Source of the DNA: JANQQC01 sp965262255
Lineage (GTDB): Bacteria > Pseudomonadota > Alphaproteobacteria > Caulobacterales > Hyphomonadaceae
NCBI GenBank assembly: GCA_965262255.1
Contig: OZ253505.1
Coordinates: 2,604,001-2,668,000 of the forward strand
Length of the DNA: 64,000 nucleotides
Reading direction: 5' to 3'
Numbering within the stretch: the stretch's first letter is position 1; each line of letters opens with the position of its first letter. Made by a program: the position numbers and the translations under genes. The notes beneath the pieces are model-generated. The model did not search any database. It saw only the letters and a program-made list of their open reading frames with translations, and was not told the DNA's origin. Positions 18,025-27,041 of this stretch are shown one piece after another.

Positions 18025-19254
18025 ATGCCCCTTCGCAACCTCTCAGACATCGAATCTATTCGGATGGACTTTCCGATCTTAGATCGGCAGGTTAACGGAA
18101 ATCCGCTGGTCTACTTGGATAACGCAGCTAGCGCCCAAAAACCTAACGCTGTAATCGGTAGAATGCGCGACCAAGCGTGCAATGCCTATGCCAATGTCCA
18201 TAGAGGATTGCACACAGTTGCAAATGAAACAACAGAAGCCTTCGAGTCCGCTAGAAACAAAGTCGCGACGTTCATTAATGCAAACTCTCCCCGAGAAGTG
18301 ATTTTTACGAAAAGTGCGACTGAAGCTATCAATCTGGTTGCATCAGGGTTGTCTGCCGACATAAAACCTGGCGACCAGATTGTCTTAACGGTGATGGAAC
18401 ATCACTCAAATATAGTTCCATGGCATTTTCTCCGAGAACGTTACGGTGCGATTATCAAATGGGTAGACATCAATGAGGAGGGTAATCTCGATCTTAATCA
18501 ACTCGCGAGCGCGGTAAATAGAAATACAAAATTCATAGCAATATCTCACATGTCTAATGTGTTAGGGACGATGCCAAATACGAAGAAGGTCACCGAAATC
18601 GCCCGCGCTAATAACGCGAAAATTTTGTATGATGGTTGTCAAGCAATCGTTCATCGCAACATAGACGTTCAAGAGTTGGACTGTGATTTCTACGTGTTCT
18701 CTGGTCACAAACTCTATGGGCCTACAGGAATCGGAGTGTTATATGGGAAAGAAGAATCCTTGCGCGGGATGCGACCCTATCAAGGGGGCGGAGAAATGAT
18801 AGAAATCGTAGAGAAAGACAACATCACCTATGGAGAACTGCCCCACAAGTTTGAGGCCGGAACTCCTCCGATCCTTGAGGCGATTGGTTTAGGAGAAGCA
18901 GTCGATTGGATTTCGCAATTTAGTATGACCGATATTGCGAACTACGAAGATTCATTATATCGACGGGCGGTATCGGCATTGAAACTTATTAACGGTTTGC
19001 GAATACACGGAGATTCAGACGAAAAGGGCGGAGTGTTATCGTTTTCGATTGAAGGTATTCATCCACATGATCTAGCTCAGTTGCTCGATCAATACGGCGT
19101 TGCGATTCGTGCTGGACATCATTGTGCGCAACCATTAATGAAATTTTTAGGTGTAACAGCTACTGCAAGAGCGAGCTTTGCTCTTTACAATACTGAACAA
19201 GAAGTCGACGTATTTGTAGAGTCTCTGGAAAAAGCTCGTGCAATGCTCGTATAA
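18025..19254 (+). CDS. sufS: Cysteine desulfurase SufS
   Basis: A PLP enzyme of the group II (SufS/CsdA) cysteine desulfurases that delivers sulfur for Fe-S assembly. From ATG 18025 it is 409 residues. The PLP lysine is K229 in FSGHKLYGPTG, the active-site cysteine is C367 in RAGHHCAQP, and LDNAASAQKP lies near the N-terminus. A TTG thirteen codons upstream would add residues not typical of the family. It is followed 17 bp later by a SufT-like gene, but no sufB, sufC, sufD or sufE is nearby, so the operon is reduced or split. Confidence 0.94.
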   Translation: MPLRNLSDIESIRMDFPILDRQVNGNPLVYLDNAASAQKPNAVIGRMRDQACNAYANVHRGLHTVANETTEAFESARNKVATFINANSPREVIFTKSATEAINLVASGLSADIKPGDQIVLTVMEHHSNIVPWHFLRERYGAIIKWVDINEEGNLDLNQLASAVNRNTKFIAISHMSNVLGTMPNTKKVTEIARANNAKILYDGCQAIVHRNIDVQELDCDFYVFSGHKLYGPTGIGVLYGKEESLRGMRPYQGGGEMIEIVEKDNITYGELPHKFEAGTPPILEAIGLGEAVDWISQFSMTDIANYEDSLYRRAVSALKLINGLRIHGDSDEKGGVLSFSIEGIHPHDLAQLLDQYGVAIRAGHHCAQPLMKFLGVTATARASFALYNTEQEVDVFVESLEKARAMLV

Positions 19255-19271
19255 TTCAATAAGATTAACTG

Positions 19272-19652
19272 ATGGCTGATCAACTTCATACTCACTCCGC
19301 ACCGTGTTCCGAAAATGTGAACAGTTCCGCCTTACCTAAAGAGGAACTCGACAGGATTACGGACGATCTGGTATCGGCATTCAAGTCGGTATACGATCCG
19401 GAGATTCCTGTTGACATATATGAACTCGGCTTGATTTACAAAGTTGATTTGGATGACGATCGCAAGGTCAATATTGAGATGACTCTTACAACTCCAGGGT
19501 GTCCTGTGGTGGGTGATATGCCGACTTGGGTGGAACAAGCGGCTCGAAAAGTCACGGGAGTGGAAGATGTTGAGGTGAGCTTGGTTTTTGACCCTCCTTG
19601 GACCGTAGATCTGATGTCCGACGAGGCTAGATTAGCGTTGAATATTCTATAA
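19272..19652 (+). CDS. sufT: SufT-like Fe-S assembly protein (DUF59/MIP18)
   Basis: The 126-residue protein has the MIP18/DUF59 core: D-P-E-I-P-V-D-I-Y-E-L-G-L-I-Y, a T-T-P-G-C-P turn with the conserved cysteine, and F-D-P-P-W at the end. SufT proteins help maturation of Fe-S proteins and commonly close suf operons. Here the gene follows sufS at 17 bp, which supports the assignment. The N-terminal ~25 residues are polar and variable. Confidence 0.88.
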   Translation: MADQLHTHSAPCSENVNSSALPKEELDRITDDLVSAFKSVYDPEIPVDIYELGLIYKVDLDDDRKVNIEMTLTTPGCPVVGDMPTWVEQAARKVTGVEDVEVSLVFDPPWTVDLMSDEARLALNIL

Positions 19653-19762
19653 AGGTTGACCTCCAATCAAGAATGGCTATAAACATTAAAACTCGGACTC
19701 AACACAAACACCGACATGAATGAAAAAGAACAACAACGACATCTAATAGAGGGCATAGAACT

Positions 19763-20662
19763 ATGAAACTAGTCACTTATAAACAGAATGATCAAACCAG
19801 ATCTGGGGTACTCCGAGGTGAGGACGTTATAGATCTGAACCATAGCGATCCCTCCATTCCAAGCGATATGGTATCTGTTCTTGAGGGGGGTGACAAGGTA
19901 TTGGGAAAAGTAAAAAAGGTCCTTGAAGTAGGCACAGCTACAGCAAAATTATCGGACGTCAGTTTAGAAGCGCCCGTTCTCAAACCCTCAAAAATTTTGG
20001 CGGTTGCACTGAATTATTACGATCATTTGGTAGAAATTCCGGAGAAAGTTCGCAACACAAGATTCACGGAATTTCCGAAAAATCCTGTCATTTTTAACAA
20101 GCAGACAACATCTATAAACGGCCCAAATGGTCCGATACTCCTACCTCCCGAATCCGAAATGCTTGATTACGAGGCTGAACTAGCTGTTGTCATCGGAAAA
20201 CGATGTCGAAGGGTTCCTGAAGAACGAGCATTTGAGGTTATAGCAGGGTACTCGGTATTCAACGATGTTAGCGTTCGAGACTGGCAACGGTCGTCACCGA
20301 CTTTGACAATGGGTAAATCTTGGGACACGCACTCACCTATGGGGCCGTGTATTGTCACGAAAGATGAGGTTCGCAACCCGGAAAACTTAAATATTCATCT
20401 GACTGTTGACGGAGAAACGAGGCAAAAATTCAACACCAAAGACATGTTATTCAAAATTACGAAGCAGATATCTTATCTGTCAACGGCATTTACATTGCTA
20501 CCAGGAGACATTATCGCAACTGGAACCTCGGCGGGCGTGGCGAACTGGATGCCGGGTCAACCTTTCCTTAAAGCGGGTCAAGTATGTAGAATCGAAATAG
20601 ACAAAATTGGCGTAATCGAAAATAAGATTGTTCTAGACAAACAAAAGTGTTTTATTGAATAA
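19763..20662 (+). CDS. Fumarylacetoacetate hydrolase-family protein (short type)
   Basis: A 299-residue member of the FAH family, whose proteins hydrolyse or decarboxylate acylpyruvate-type or oxaloacetate-type compounds with a divalent metal. Metal-site segments are visible: DYEAELAVVIGK and NDVSVRDWQ, then G-K-S-W-D-T-H-S-P-M-G-P and the I-A-T-G-T-S-A-G-V loop. The length fits the bacterial short FAH or ureidoglycolate-lyase-like group, not true fumarylacetoacetase. It leads a plus-strand run with an SDR and a Rieske oxygenase, which suggests catabolism of an aromatic or cyclic acid. Confidence 0.9.
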   Translation: MKLVTYKQNDQTRSGVLRGEDVIDLNHSDPSIPSDMVSVLEGGDKVLGKVKKVLEVGTATAKLSDVSLEAPVLKPSKILAVALNYYDHLVEIPEKVRNTRFTEFPKNPVIFNKQTTSINGPNGPILLPPESEMLDYEAELAVVIGKRCRRVPEERAFEVIAGYSVFNDVSVRDWQRSSPTLTMGKSWDTHSPMGPCIVTKDEVRNPENLNIHLTVDGETRQKFNTKDMLFKITKQISYLSTAFTLLPGDIIATGTSAGVANWMPGQPFLKAGQVCRIEIDKIGVIENKIVLDKQKCFIE

Positions 20663-20768
20663 AACTTGATACTGCTAGCCTCACGCCGAAATCCAATTGC
20701 ATCTGGAACATTTTCAGCAATTGAAACACCTGACTGGTCAATTCTGGCCCCACAATCGAGACCTTCTT

Positions 20769-21554
20769 GTGAATGAATCGCACATAGCATCGTCTTTGTT
20801 CTCTTTAGAAAACAAAACTGCGTTAATAACTGGCGCATCAAGTGGACTTGGGTACGGGTTAGCTTTGGCGTTGGCGGAAGCCGGGGCAAGGGTCGTTGCC
20901 ACTGCGCGCAGGGTGAGTAAACTGGATCAACTTGTTACAGAAATTACGGAACGAGGGGGAAGGGCTATTTCTGTCGCAATCGACGTAACTGACCAGAATT
21001 CCGTTAAAGATGCATTTGAAACTGCCCAGTCTAAATACGGGGTCGCGGACATTATTCTAAACAACGCTGGTGTAGCTGACAGCAGGCAATTTTTGGAAAC
21101 TTCAAAAGAAAGTTTCGATTTCACTATGCAGACAAATGTCGACGGAGTATGGAACGTAGCACAAGAGGCAGCTCGAAGACTCATTGAGAAAAGTAGGCCG
21201 GGAAGCATTATCAACATGGCATCTGTTATGGGAATGGGCGGAAAACCACAGAACGCTACGTACTGCACTTCGAAAGGGGCAGTTATACAAATGACCCGTG
21301 CGCTCGCAATGGATTTAAGCCGGCATGGAATCAGGGTGAATGCACTTGCGCCGGGCTGGTTTGTGACAGAGATGAACGAAAGTTTTTTAACGTCCGATGA
21401 AGGAATCGCGTATATGAACAAAACGCCTGCGCGACGGTCAGGTAAAATTGAAGAATTAGTAGGGCCAACCTTGCTCCTAGCTTCCGATGCTGGGTCCTTC
21501 ATTAATGGAGCAATTTTACCGGTTGACGGAGGACACACGGCCTCACTTATTTGA
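20769..21554 (+). CDS. Short-chain dehydrogenase/reductase
   Basis: An NAD(P)-dependent oxidoreductase with the Rossmann motif TGASSGLG, N-N-A-G, catalytic S-V-M near residue 155, YCTSK (Y-x3-K), and an A-P-G-W-F-V-T-E-M segment. I take GTG 20769 as start, giving 261 residues with about 16 ahead of the Rossmann strand. The frame is open back to a TTG at 20697, and no start has a strong ribosome site, so the N-terminus is uncertain. It sits between the FAH-family gene and the Rieske oxygenase and probably acts in the same pathway; the substrate is not evident. Confidence 0.88.
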   Translation: MNESHIASSLFSLENKTALITGASSGLGYGLALALAEAGARVVATARRVSKLDQLVTEITERGGRAISVAIDVTDQNSVKDAFETAQSKYGVADIILNNAGVADSRQFLETSKESFDFTMQTNVDGVWNVAQEAARRLIEKSRPGSIINMASVMGMGGKPQNATYCTSKGAVIQMTRALAMDLSRHGIRVNALAPGWFVTEMNESFLTSDEGIAYMNKTPARRSGKIEELVGPTLLLASDAGSFINGAILPVDGGHTASLI

Positions 21555-21703
21555 ATTATGCGACTGTTGAAAATAAATTCACATGGGCATTTGCAATATG
21601 ATTCTCGAAAGCGGAGAATTTTGGTATACTTAGTTTTAACGCGGAGAGATTGAGTGGAAGAAAAGGAATCAAATTTCAATCATTTTACTAAACGGGTAGC
21701 GGA

Positions 21704-22954
21704 ATGAAACAGGAGCTTCAAATTAGCATCCTTAAAGAACTGCTTCGGCAGTTGGAAGAGGATCGTAACGTCGATGCCGGTCGACAGTTTAAGATGAGTA
21801 CAGAGGCGTACGTGTGTCCCGACATTGCGAAACGAGAATGGAAGGAATTTTTCCAAAATACTCCCCAGTTGATTGGGCTGGCGGGGAGATTACCGAGAAA
21901 CGGAAGCTTTTTTACTTGCGATGATTTTGGTATACCTGTCCTCGCGACTCGTGATAAGCAAGGAAAATTTCGTGCGTTTCTGAACGTGTGTAGACACCGT
22001 GCGGTTCGTTTGGTCGAAAAAGAGTCTGGTGAACAAAGTAAGTTTTCTTGCAGATTTCACGCTTGGACGTATAGCAATGAGGGTTCTCTCATTCAAGTTC
22101 CGCGAGAATTCGATTTTGGTACGGTCGATAAATCGTGCTCGGGACTGATTGAGCTTCCGAGTGAAGAATTGAACGGAATGCTTTGGGTACACCCTCAGCC
22201 TGATGGAGTCCTTGATCTAAAGGAGTTTCTCGGACCACTCCTTGATGAAATTTCCGATAATCCTTATGCAGAAATGGTCTATGTCGGAGAATCGGTGATC
22301 GAGAGGGATCTCAACTGGAAGTTAGCCAATGATACCTTCGGAGAAACCTATCATTTTGATGTTCTTCACAAAGATACGGTTTCTAAGATTTTCTACGGAA
22401 ATAATCTTTCGTATGAAGAACTTGGGCGACATCACAGGTTTGTTTTTGCTAGCCGAACCATAGATTGGATTAAGGAACGTCCAGTGGAAGAATGGAGTTT
22501 GGGAGCAGTAGCAAGCACACTTTATTATATTTTTCCAAATATACAGTTTACGCAAGGAAAACAGGCTCATTCTCTCATTAAGATGTATCCAGCCGCAGGA
22601 CAACCGGGCAAATCACTAACGAGAATCGACCACTACTTTCACCCGGATTCACTGGCTGTTCTAGAAGAAACCAAAGCCCAAGGCGGTGAGGTCGTGTCGG
22701 CAGAGACTACCTATCGTCGTAGAGAATTGCACGAGCGTAGTACCCCACTTGATGTATCGGGTCTAACTGAGATTTTTTCGAGTACTGTTGAGAACGAAGA
22801 TTATGAAATGGGTGTGCAACAACAGGCCAATATAGAAACCGGAGTTGTTAAGGAAGTGATTTTCGGTAGAAATGAGCCCGCCTTACATCATTATCATAAG
22901 ACGTTTCGCGAGTTGTTGGGACTTTCACCGCTGGAAGAAGTTGAGACTCATTAA
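21704..22954 (+). CDS. Rieske aromatic ring-hydroxylating oxygenase, alpha-type subunit
   Basis: The 416-residue protein has an N-terminal Rieske [2Fe-2S] domain with C96-x-H98 and C116-x2-H119. Its catalytic domain carries mononuclear iron ligands H217 and H222 in N-D-T-F-G-E-T-Y-H-F-D-V-L-H. Such subunits hydroxylate or demethylate aromatic or quaternary-amine substrates with electrons from a separate reductase. No reductase, ferredoxin or beta subunit lies next to it. Context with FAH-family, SDR and hpd genes suggests aromatic catabolism. It begins at ATG 21704, about 150 bp after the SDR gene. Confidence 0.92.
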   Translation: MKQELQISILKELLRQLEEDRNVDAGRQFKMSTEAYVCPDIAKREWKEFFQNTPQLIGLAGRLPRNGSFFTCDDFGIPVLATRDKQGKFRAFLNVCRHRAVRLVEKESGEQSKFSCRFHAWTYSNEGSLIQVPREFDFGTVDKSCSGLIELPSEELNGMLWVHPQPDGVLDLKEFLGPLLDEISDNPYAEMVYVGESVIERDLNWKLANDTFGETYHFDVLHKDTVSKIFYGNNLSYEELGRHHRFVFASRTIDWIKERPVEEWSLGAVASTLYYIFPNIQFTQGKQAHSLIKMYPAAGQPGKSLTRIDHYFHPDSLAVLEETKAQGGEVVSAETTYRRRELHERSTPLDVSGLTEIFSSTVENEDYEMGVQQQANIETGVVKEVIFGRNEPALHHYHKTFRELLGLSPLEEVETH

Positions 22955-23079
22955 CGGCTTACCGACTCAGAATACTCACTGAAAGTTCATGTTTTGGAAA
23001 TTAAGTATTTTTGTTTAAATTTGGTATTATAAAACTACCTGAGAAAATATCTTCCTTCTTACTCATTAGGAGAGCTCGC

Positions 23080-23454
23080 ATGCTAGCTTACGTCACCCTT
23101 GGCACCAACGACACTGAAAAAGCCCTCGCGTTTTATGATGCTGTCTTAGCAGAAGTCGGCGCAAAACGTGTTTTCGATAATGGAAGGCTTTATTTCTATA
23201 GTGGTGGACAAGGTCAACCCATGTTGGCGATTGGTTCGCCGTACGATGAACAAACCGCTAGCAACGGAAACGGAGTAATGCCGGCAATTACTTGTGCTGA
23301 TCGTGAAACAGTCGATCGAGCATATAATAAGGCCATCGAAGCCGGCGGGGCTGACGAAGGTGAACCAGGCGAGCGAATTCCCAACGTTTTCTATGGTGCC
23401 TACGTTAGAGATTTAGACGGAAACAAAATTTGTTTCTGTAAAACCGGCGGATAA
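23080..23454 (+). CDS. VOC/glyoxalase-family protein
   Basis: A 124-residue single-module vicinal-oxygen-chelate protein: L-A-Y-V-T-L-G-T-N-D at the start, a central paired beta-alpha-beta unit, and Y-V-R-D-L-D-G-N-K-I at the end. The position of the first metal ligand is not histidine, so it may not be a classic glyoxalase. ATG 23080 is preceded by AGGAGAG at good spacing; a longer frame from 23011 lacks such a site. Function unknown, possibly binding of a small metabolite. Confidence 0.85.
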   Translation: MLAYVTLGTNDTEKALAFYDAVLAEVGAKRVFDNGRLYFYSGGQGQPMLAIGSPYDEQTASNGNGVMPAITCADRETVDRAYNKAIEAGGADEGEPGERIPNVFYGAYVRDLDGNKICFCKTGG

Positions 23455-23734
23455 AGTCGAAAATCTCCTGAGTCCCCAACGCTAGGGGTAACCTAGAAAT
23501 TCTTAGACCATTTAAACTGTGTGATGAACACAGATAGATTAGCCCTTCATCTGCAAAAGAACAGGTGGTGCAATCGCCTATAATCTATGTGCTTTGACTC
23601 TCAGGCTAGCGCAGTTTCCTATTTAAGATTTTCCAGAGAGTTTATGCATTGAACAGTGAGAAAATGGCGGTTTCAAAATTTATTAAATGGTGGTCGTTAA
23701 AGCGCGCAAAAGCCAAGTCTCACACTAACTCAGA

Positions 23735-24757
23735 TTATGAAATTGTTTGCGCCGTTTTAAGGGTTTGGTTGATCGCCCCGAATATCGACTGACCTTCATT
23801 GTCAAACATCTCTATCTTAACAGTATCACCAGAACTCATGAATGGCGTTTTAGGACTTCCGTCTAGTATCGTCTCGATCATTCGGACTTCCGCAATACAA
23901 GAGTATCCTCGCCCACCTAATGAAACAGGCTTCTCTGGATCACCATTTTCGTCTTTATTTGAAACTGTGCCCGAGCCAACGATCGTTCCCGCAACCAAAT
24001 TACGAGTCTTGGCGGCATGAGCAACAAGTTGCGCCATATTGAAAGTCGCATCTCTCCCCGCGTTGGCTCGTCCAAAGGGTTCGCCGTTGTAGTCGACATT
24101 CATCTCTAAATGAACAAGAGAATTTTCCCACGAATTTCCTAGTTCATCAGGCGTGACAGCGACCGGGGAAAATGCGCAGGGTGGTTTCGATTGCAAAAAC
24201 CCGAATCCTTTTCCGAGTTCGACCGGAATCAACCCCCGCAACGAGACATCATTGCATAATGTTATCAGTTTTATATGTTGGGCGGCGTTTTCTGCGCTGA
24301 CACTGTAGGGAACATCGTCGGTAATGACGCAGACTTCAGCCTCCATATCGTAGCCCCACGAATAGTCTTGAAAAGGAATGGGATCGTGCGGGCCAAGGTT
24401 AGGGCCTGATACGCCTTGATACATCAATGGATCTTCGTAAAAACTAGCAGGAACTTCCGCTCCACGGGCTTTTCGAACGAGTTCGACATGGTTTATGTAG
24501 GCGGAACCATCCACCCATTGGTAAGCGCGGGGAAGGGGGCTCTCACATTTCTTTTCAGAGAATTCAAAAGTTTCTACTTTATCGTTACCGACTAAGGCGG
24601 ACAATGCTTCTAGCTCAGGAGAAACGGAGTCCCAATCTTCTAAAACAGACTGTAGAGTAGAGGAAACTTCTGAAGCATCGGCATAGCGCTTGAGGTCACG
24701 TGACACAACGACAAGCTGCCCGTCTCTCGTTCCGTTTTTTAAAGTCGCTAGTTTCAT
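23735..24757 (-). CDS. Fumarylacetoacetate hydrolase-family protein in hpd operon
   Basis: A 340-residue FAH-family hydrolase, last gene of the hpd operon. The core shows D-M-E-A-E-V-C-V-I-T, N-D-V-S-L-R-G, and S-G-T-V-S-N in the C-terminal half. In tyrosine degradation the family cleaves fumarylacetoacetate to fumarate and acetoacetate, a fitting end to an operon starting with hpd. Start ATG 24757 overlaps the VOC stop by one base (TAATG) and gives a normal N-terminus; thirty extra codons upstream lie inside the VOC gene. The length matches bacterial fahA-like proteins, but true fumarylacetoacetase is not proven. Confidence 0.9.
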   Translation of the reverse strand: MKLATLKNGTRDGQLVVVSRDLKRYADASEVSSTLQSVLEDWDSVSPELEALSALVGNDKVETFEFSEKKCESPLPRAYQWVDGSAYINHVELVRKARGAEVPASFYEDPLMYQGVSGPNLGPHDPIPFQDYSWGYDMEAEVCVITDDVPYSVSAENAAQHIKLITLCNDVSLRGLIPVELGKGFGFLQSKPPCAFSPVAVTPDELGNSWENSLVHLEMNVDYNGEPFGRANAGRDATFNMAQLVAHAAKTRNLVAGTIVGSGTVSNKDENGDPEKPVSLGGRGYSCIAEVRMIETILDGSPKTPFMSSGDTVKIEMFDNEGQSIFGAINQTLKTAQTIS

Positions 24758-25326
24758 TAAGTGGGTTCCTTTTTGGTCTCGTGTTCCGCCATGGCTATCT
24801 CGTGCAACCAGGCAGCATGCTTGGGCGCTTTCTTGGTTTTTGACCATTCGATTAGCATTGGTTCAGCCACTCGATTGAGTTCTTTGTATTGATCGGGAGT
24901 TCCTATATCTGTTGCGATCTCTAGTCGATGTCCATTAGGATCAAAAAAGTAAATTGATTTAAATACTCCGTGGTGAATCGGGCCAATGACCTCGATTCCA
25001 CAATTGACAATATGCTCTTTTGCGTCATTTAACGCTTCCAAACTATTGATACGAAATGCGATATGCTGAACCCATTTTGGAGTATTTGGATCCCGCCCCA
25101 TTTCTGGCTGTGTCGGTAGTTCAAAGAATGCCAGAACATTGTTGTTACCAGCATCCAAAAAAACATGCATATAGGGATCATCTTCTCCTGTCGAAGGAAC
25201 CTTGTCTTCAGCAAAAGCAGTATGAAACGCCATTCCTAAGACTTTCTGATAAAATTCGACGGTCTCTTTGGCATCGCGGCAACGATACGCGACGTGATGC
25301 ACACCTTGTAATGAGGGAGCAGACAT
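24757..25326 (-). CDS. VOC-family metalloprotein in hpd operon (possible dioxygenase)
   Basis: The 189-residue protein has the VOC metal pattern: H-H-V-A-Y near residue 11, Q-H-I-A-F near 90, and H-R-L-E-I-A near 140, so two histidines and a glutamate look available for a metal. A distinctive ~50-residue polar tail ends W-L-H-E. It lies between hpd and the FAH-family gene, where homogentisate dioxygenase would be expected. It may be a ring-cleaving or lyase step in the pathway; that is inference. Start ATG 25326 abuts the hpd stop codon. Confidence 0.85.
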   Translation of the reverse strand: MSAPSLQGVHHVAYRCRDAKETVEFYQKVLGMAFHTAFAEDKVPSTGEDDPYMHVFLDAGNNNVLAFFELPTQPEMGRDPNTPKWVQHIAFRINSLEALNDAKEHIVNCGIEVIGPIHHGVFKSIYFFDPNGHRLEIATDIGTPDQYKELNRVAEPMLIEWSKTKKAPKHAAWLHEIAMAEHETKKEPT

Positions 25327-26432
25327 TATTCATTAACTCCAGTTGTTTCGAGGACACCGCGATTTATTTGATCACGTTCAATGCTTTCGAACAGAGCTTT
25401 GAAGTTTCCTTCGCCAAATCCGTCCTTATAGTCGCCCTTACGTTGAATAAACTCAAAGAAGAGTGGGCCTATTCTTGGTTCAGCAAAAATTTGCAGCAGT
25501 AAACGAGGCTGTCCTTCGTCGGTTGTTCCATCTAGCAATATACCGCGACTTCTTAATTTTTCGACCGGTTCAGCATGGTTAGGAAGCCGTTCGTCTAGCA
25601 TATCGTAGTATGTCGGAGGTGGAGGTGTCATAAACGGAACGCCAAGTTTTTTTAAATTATCCCAACAAGAGATAAGGTCATCGCAGATCAGTGCAATGTG
25701 TTGGATTCCCTCTCCGTTGTATTCTTTGAGGAACTCTTCGATTTGACCTTTTCCTGCCTTACCCTCTTCGTTTAAAGGAATCCGTATTTTGCCGTCAGGA
25801 GCCGTCAATGCTTTGGAGGTTAATCCCGTGTATTCCCCTTTTATATCAAAGTAGCGTATTTCTTGGAAGTTAAACAGTTGTTCATAAAAGTTAGACCAGT
25901 ATTCCATGCGACCACTGTAGACGTTATGAGTTAGGTGATCGATAAGGTTTAGGCCGCACCCACTTGGGTTGTGATCAACGCCATCTAGGTATTCAAAATC
26001 GATATCGTATATAGACAATCCTTTTCCATTCGAGTCCGGATATCGGTCAACCAAGTAAATTATAGCATTACCGATCCCCCTGATACCAGGAATCGACAGT
26101 TCCATCGGCCCAGGATCATTCTGAATGGGTTCGCCACCTCTTTCTAACAAGCCTTGGTAGGCAGATTTGGCGTTTTTAACGCGAAACGCCATTCCACAAG
26201 CCGATGGTCCATGTTCACGGGCAAAGAACCAAGCGGGGGAATTCGGTTCATAGTTTGTTATGAGATTGATGCCCCCTTGTCTCCAGAGGTCAACATCTTT
26301 AGATCTATGTTTGGCGACCTTTGAAAAGCCCATTGCCGCGAAAACAGGTTCTATTATACCCTTCTCGGGCGCGGAAAATTCGACAAACTCAAATCCGTCC
26401 AATCCGGCTGGGTTATAATCAGAGTCTGGCAT
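25326..26432 (-). CDS. hpd: 4-hydroxyphenylpyruvate dioxygenase
   Basis: Converts 4-hydroxyphenylpyruvate to homogentisate using non-haem Fe(II) and O2. The 368-residue protein has two VOC modules and all three iron ligands: H166 in IDHLTHNV, H245 in IQHIAL and E327 in LFFEFIQRKGD. The family-specific C-terminal gate region (G-F-G-E-G-N-F-K-A-L-F) is present. The start is preceded by AGGAG. It opens the operon hpd-VOC-FAH and is divergent from a marR-type gene across a palindromic operator. Confidence 0.96.
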   Translation of the reverse strand: MPDSDYNPAGLDGFEFVEFSAPEKGIIEPVFAAMGFSKVAKHRSKDVDLWRQGGINLITNYEPNSPAWFFAREHGPSACGMAFRVKNAKSAYQGLLERGGEPIQNDPGPMELSIPGIRGIGNAIIYLVDRYPDSNGKGLSIYDIDFEYLDGVDHNPSGCGLNLIDHLTHNVYSGRMEYWSNFYEQLFNFQEIRYFDIKGEYTGLTSKALTAPDGKIRIPLNEEGKAGKGQIEEFLKEYNGEGIQHIALICDDLISCWDNLKKLGVPFMTPPPPTYYDMLDERLPNHAEPVEKLRSRGILLDGTTDEGQPRLLLQIFAEPRIGPLFFEFIQRKGDYKDGFGEGNFKALFESIERDQINRGVLETTGVNE

Positions 26433-26469
26433 GACTAGCTCCTAATTATTTTACCTAATAAATCTAATA

Positions 26470-26487
26470 TAGTTGCATTTGCAACTA
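26470..26487. promoter_or_regulatory. Palindromic MarR-type operator between hpd and marR
   Basis: TAGTTGCATTTGCAACTA is a perfect inverted repeat with 8-base arms and a TT spacer. It lies 37 bases before the hpd start and 19 bases before the marR ATG, where a MarR dimer would block both promoters. MarR proteins typically bind such 16-20 bp palindromes, and aromatic acids often release them. Binding is inference from symmetry and position. Confidence 0.8.
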
Positions 26488-26506
26488 ATTGCGAGGAAGA
26501 TTCGAT

Positions 26507-26974
26507 ATGGAAGACAAATTTGTCCCACTTAAACTTGAAGAAAGCTGGATCTATAAGGTGGCAGTTTTGGCGGATATCGTTGCGAGAACTATTACTCCGA
26601 TCGTTTATCGAGTATCGGGTTTAAATTTAAGTCAATGGCGTGTGATCGCCGCGGTTGCAGATCAACCGGGTTGTACTGCAACAGAGGTTGTTGCGATTAC
26701 TCCAATGGACAAAGGATTAGTGTCTCGAGCAGTACGAACACTCGTGAATCAAGAGATAATCGCGAGGCAGTCATCAGAAAAGGACGGACGGTCGGTCAAT
26801 TTGCGCCTGACTAAAGAGGGAGAAAAGATTTACCGTGACATTGTTAATGAACTTGATAAGGAAAATGCGAACGGACGAAGAATCTTGAGTAATGAAGATC
26901 AGGCACGATTTTTGATGCTCTTAGAAGTAGCTTCAGAAAATTATACTAATCGAAGCGTAAGCCGAGCGGATTAA
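26507..26974 (+). CDS. MarR-family transcriptional regulator of the hpd operon
   Basis: A 155-residue winged-helix repressor. The DNA-binding region runs from N-L-S-Q-W-R-V-I-A-A-V (about 43) through T-A-T-E-V-V-A-I-T-P-M-D-K-G-L-V-S-R-A-V to the wing with K-D-G-R-S-V-N-L. ATG 26507 follows GAGGAAG at good spacing. It is divergent from hpd and sits beside the palindrome at 26470-26487, so autoregulation and control of hpd-VOC-FAH is the natural reading. The inducer is probably a tyrosine catabolite (inference). Confidence 0.92.
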   Translation: MEDKFVPLKLEESWIYKVAVLADIVARTITPIVYRVSGLNLSQWRVIAAVADQPGCTATEVVAITPMDKGLVSRAVRTLVNQEIIARQSSEKDGRSVNLRLTKEGEKIYRDIVNELDKENANGRRILSNEDQARFLMLLEVASENYTNRSVSRAD

Positions 26975-27041
26975 GAGTTTTCGTGGAACGATAGACCGAT
27001 AAAGATAGAAAACAGTTCTTGATGAAGTCAGCAGATTCAAG

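Noticed and set aside
20927..21679. 250-codon minus-strand frame
   Set aside because: It is antisense to the SDR gene, whose motifs are clear; a shadow frame.
23470..23500. CCCC...GGGG hairpin after the VOC gene
   Set aside because: Only 4 bp of stem and no following T run.
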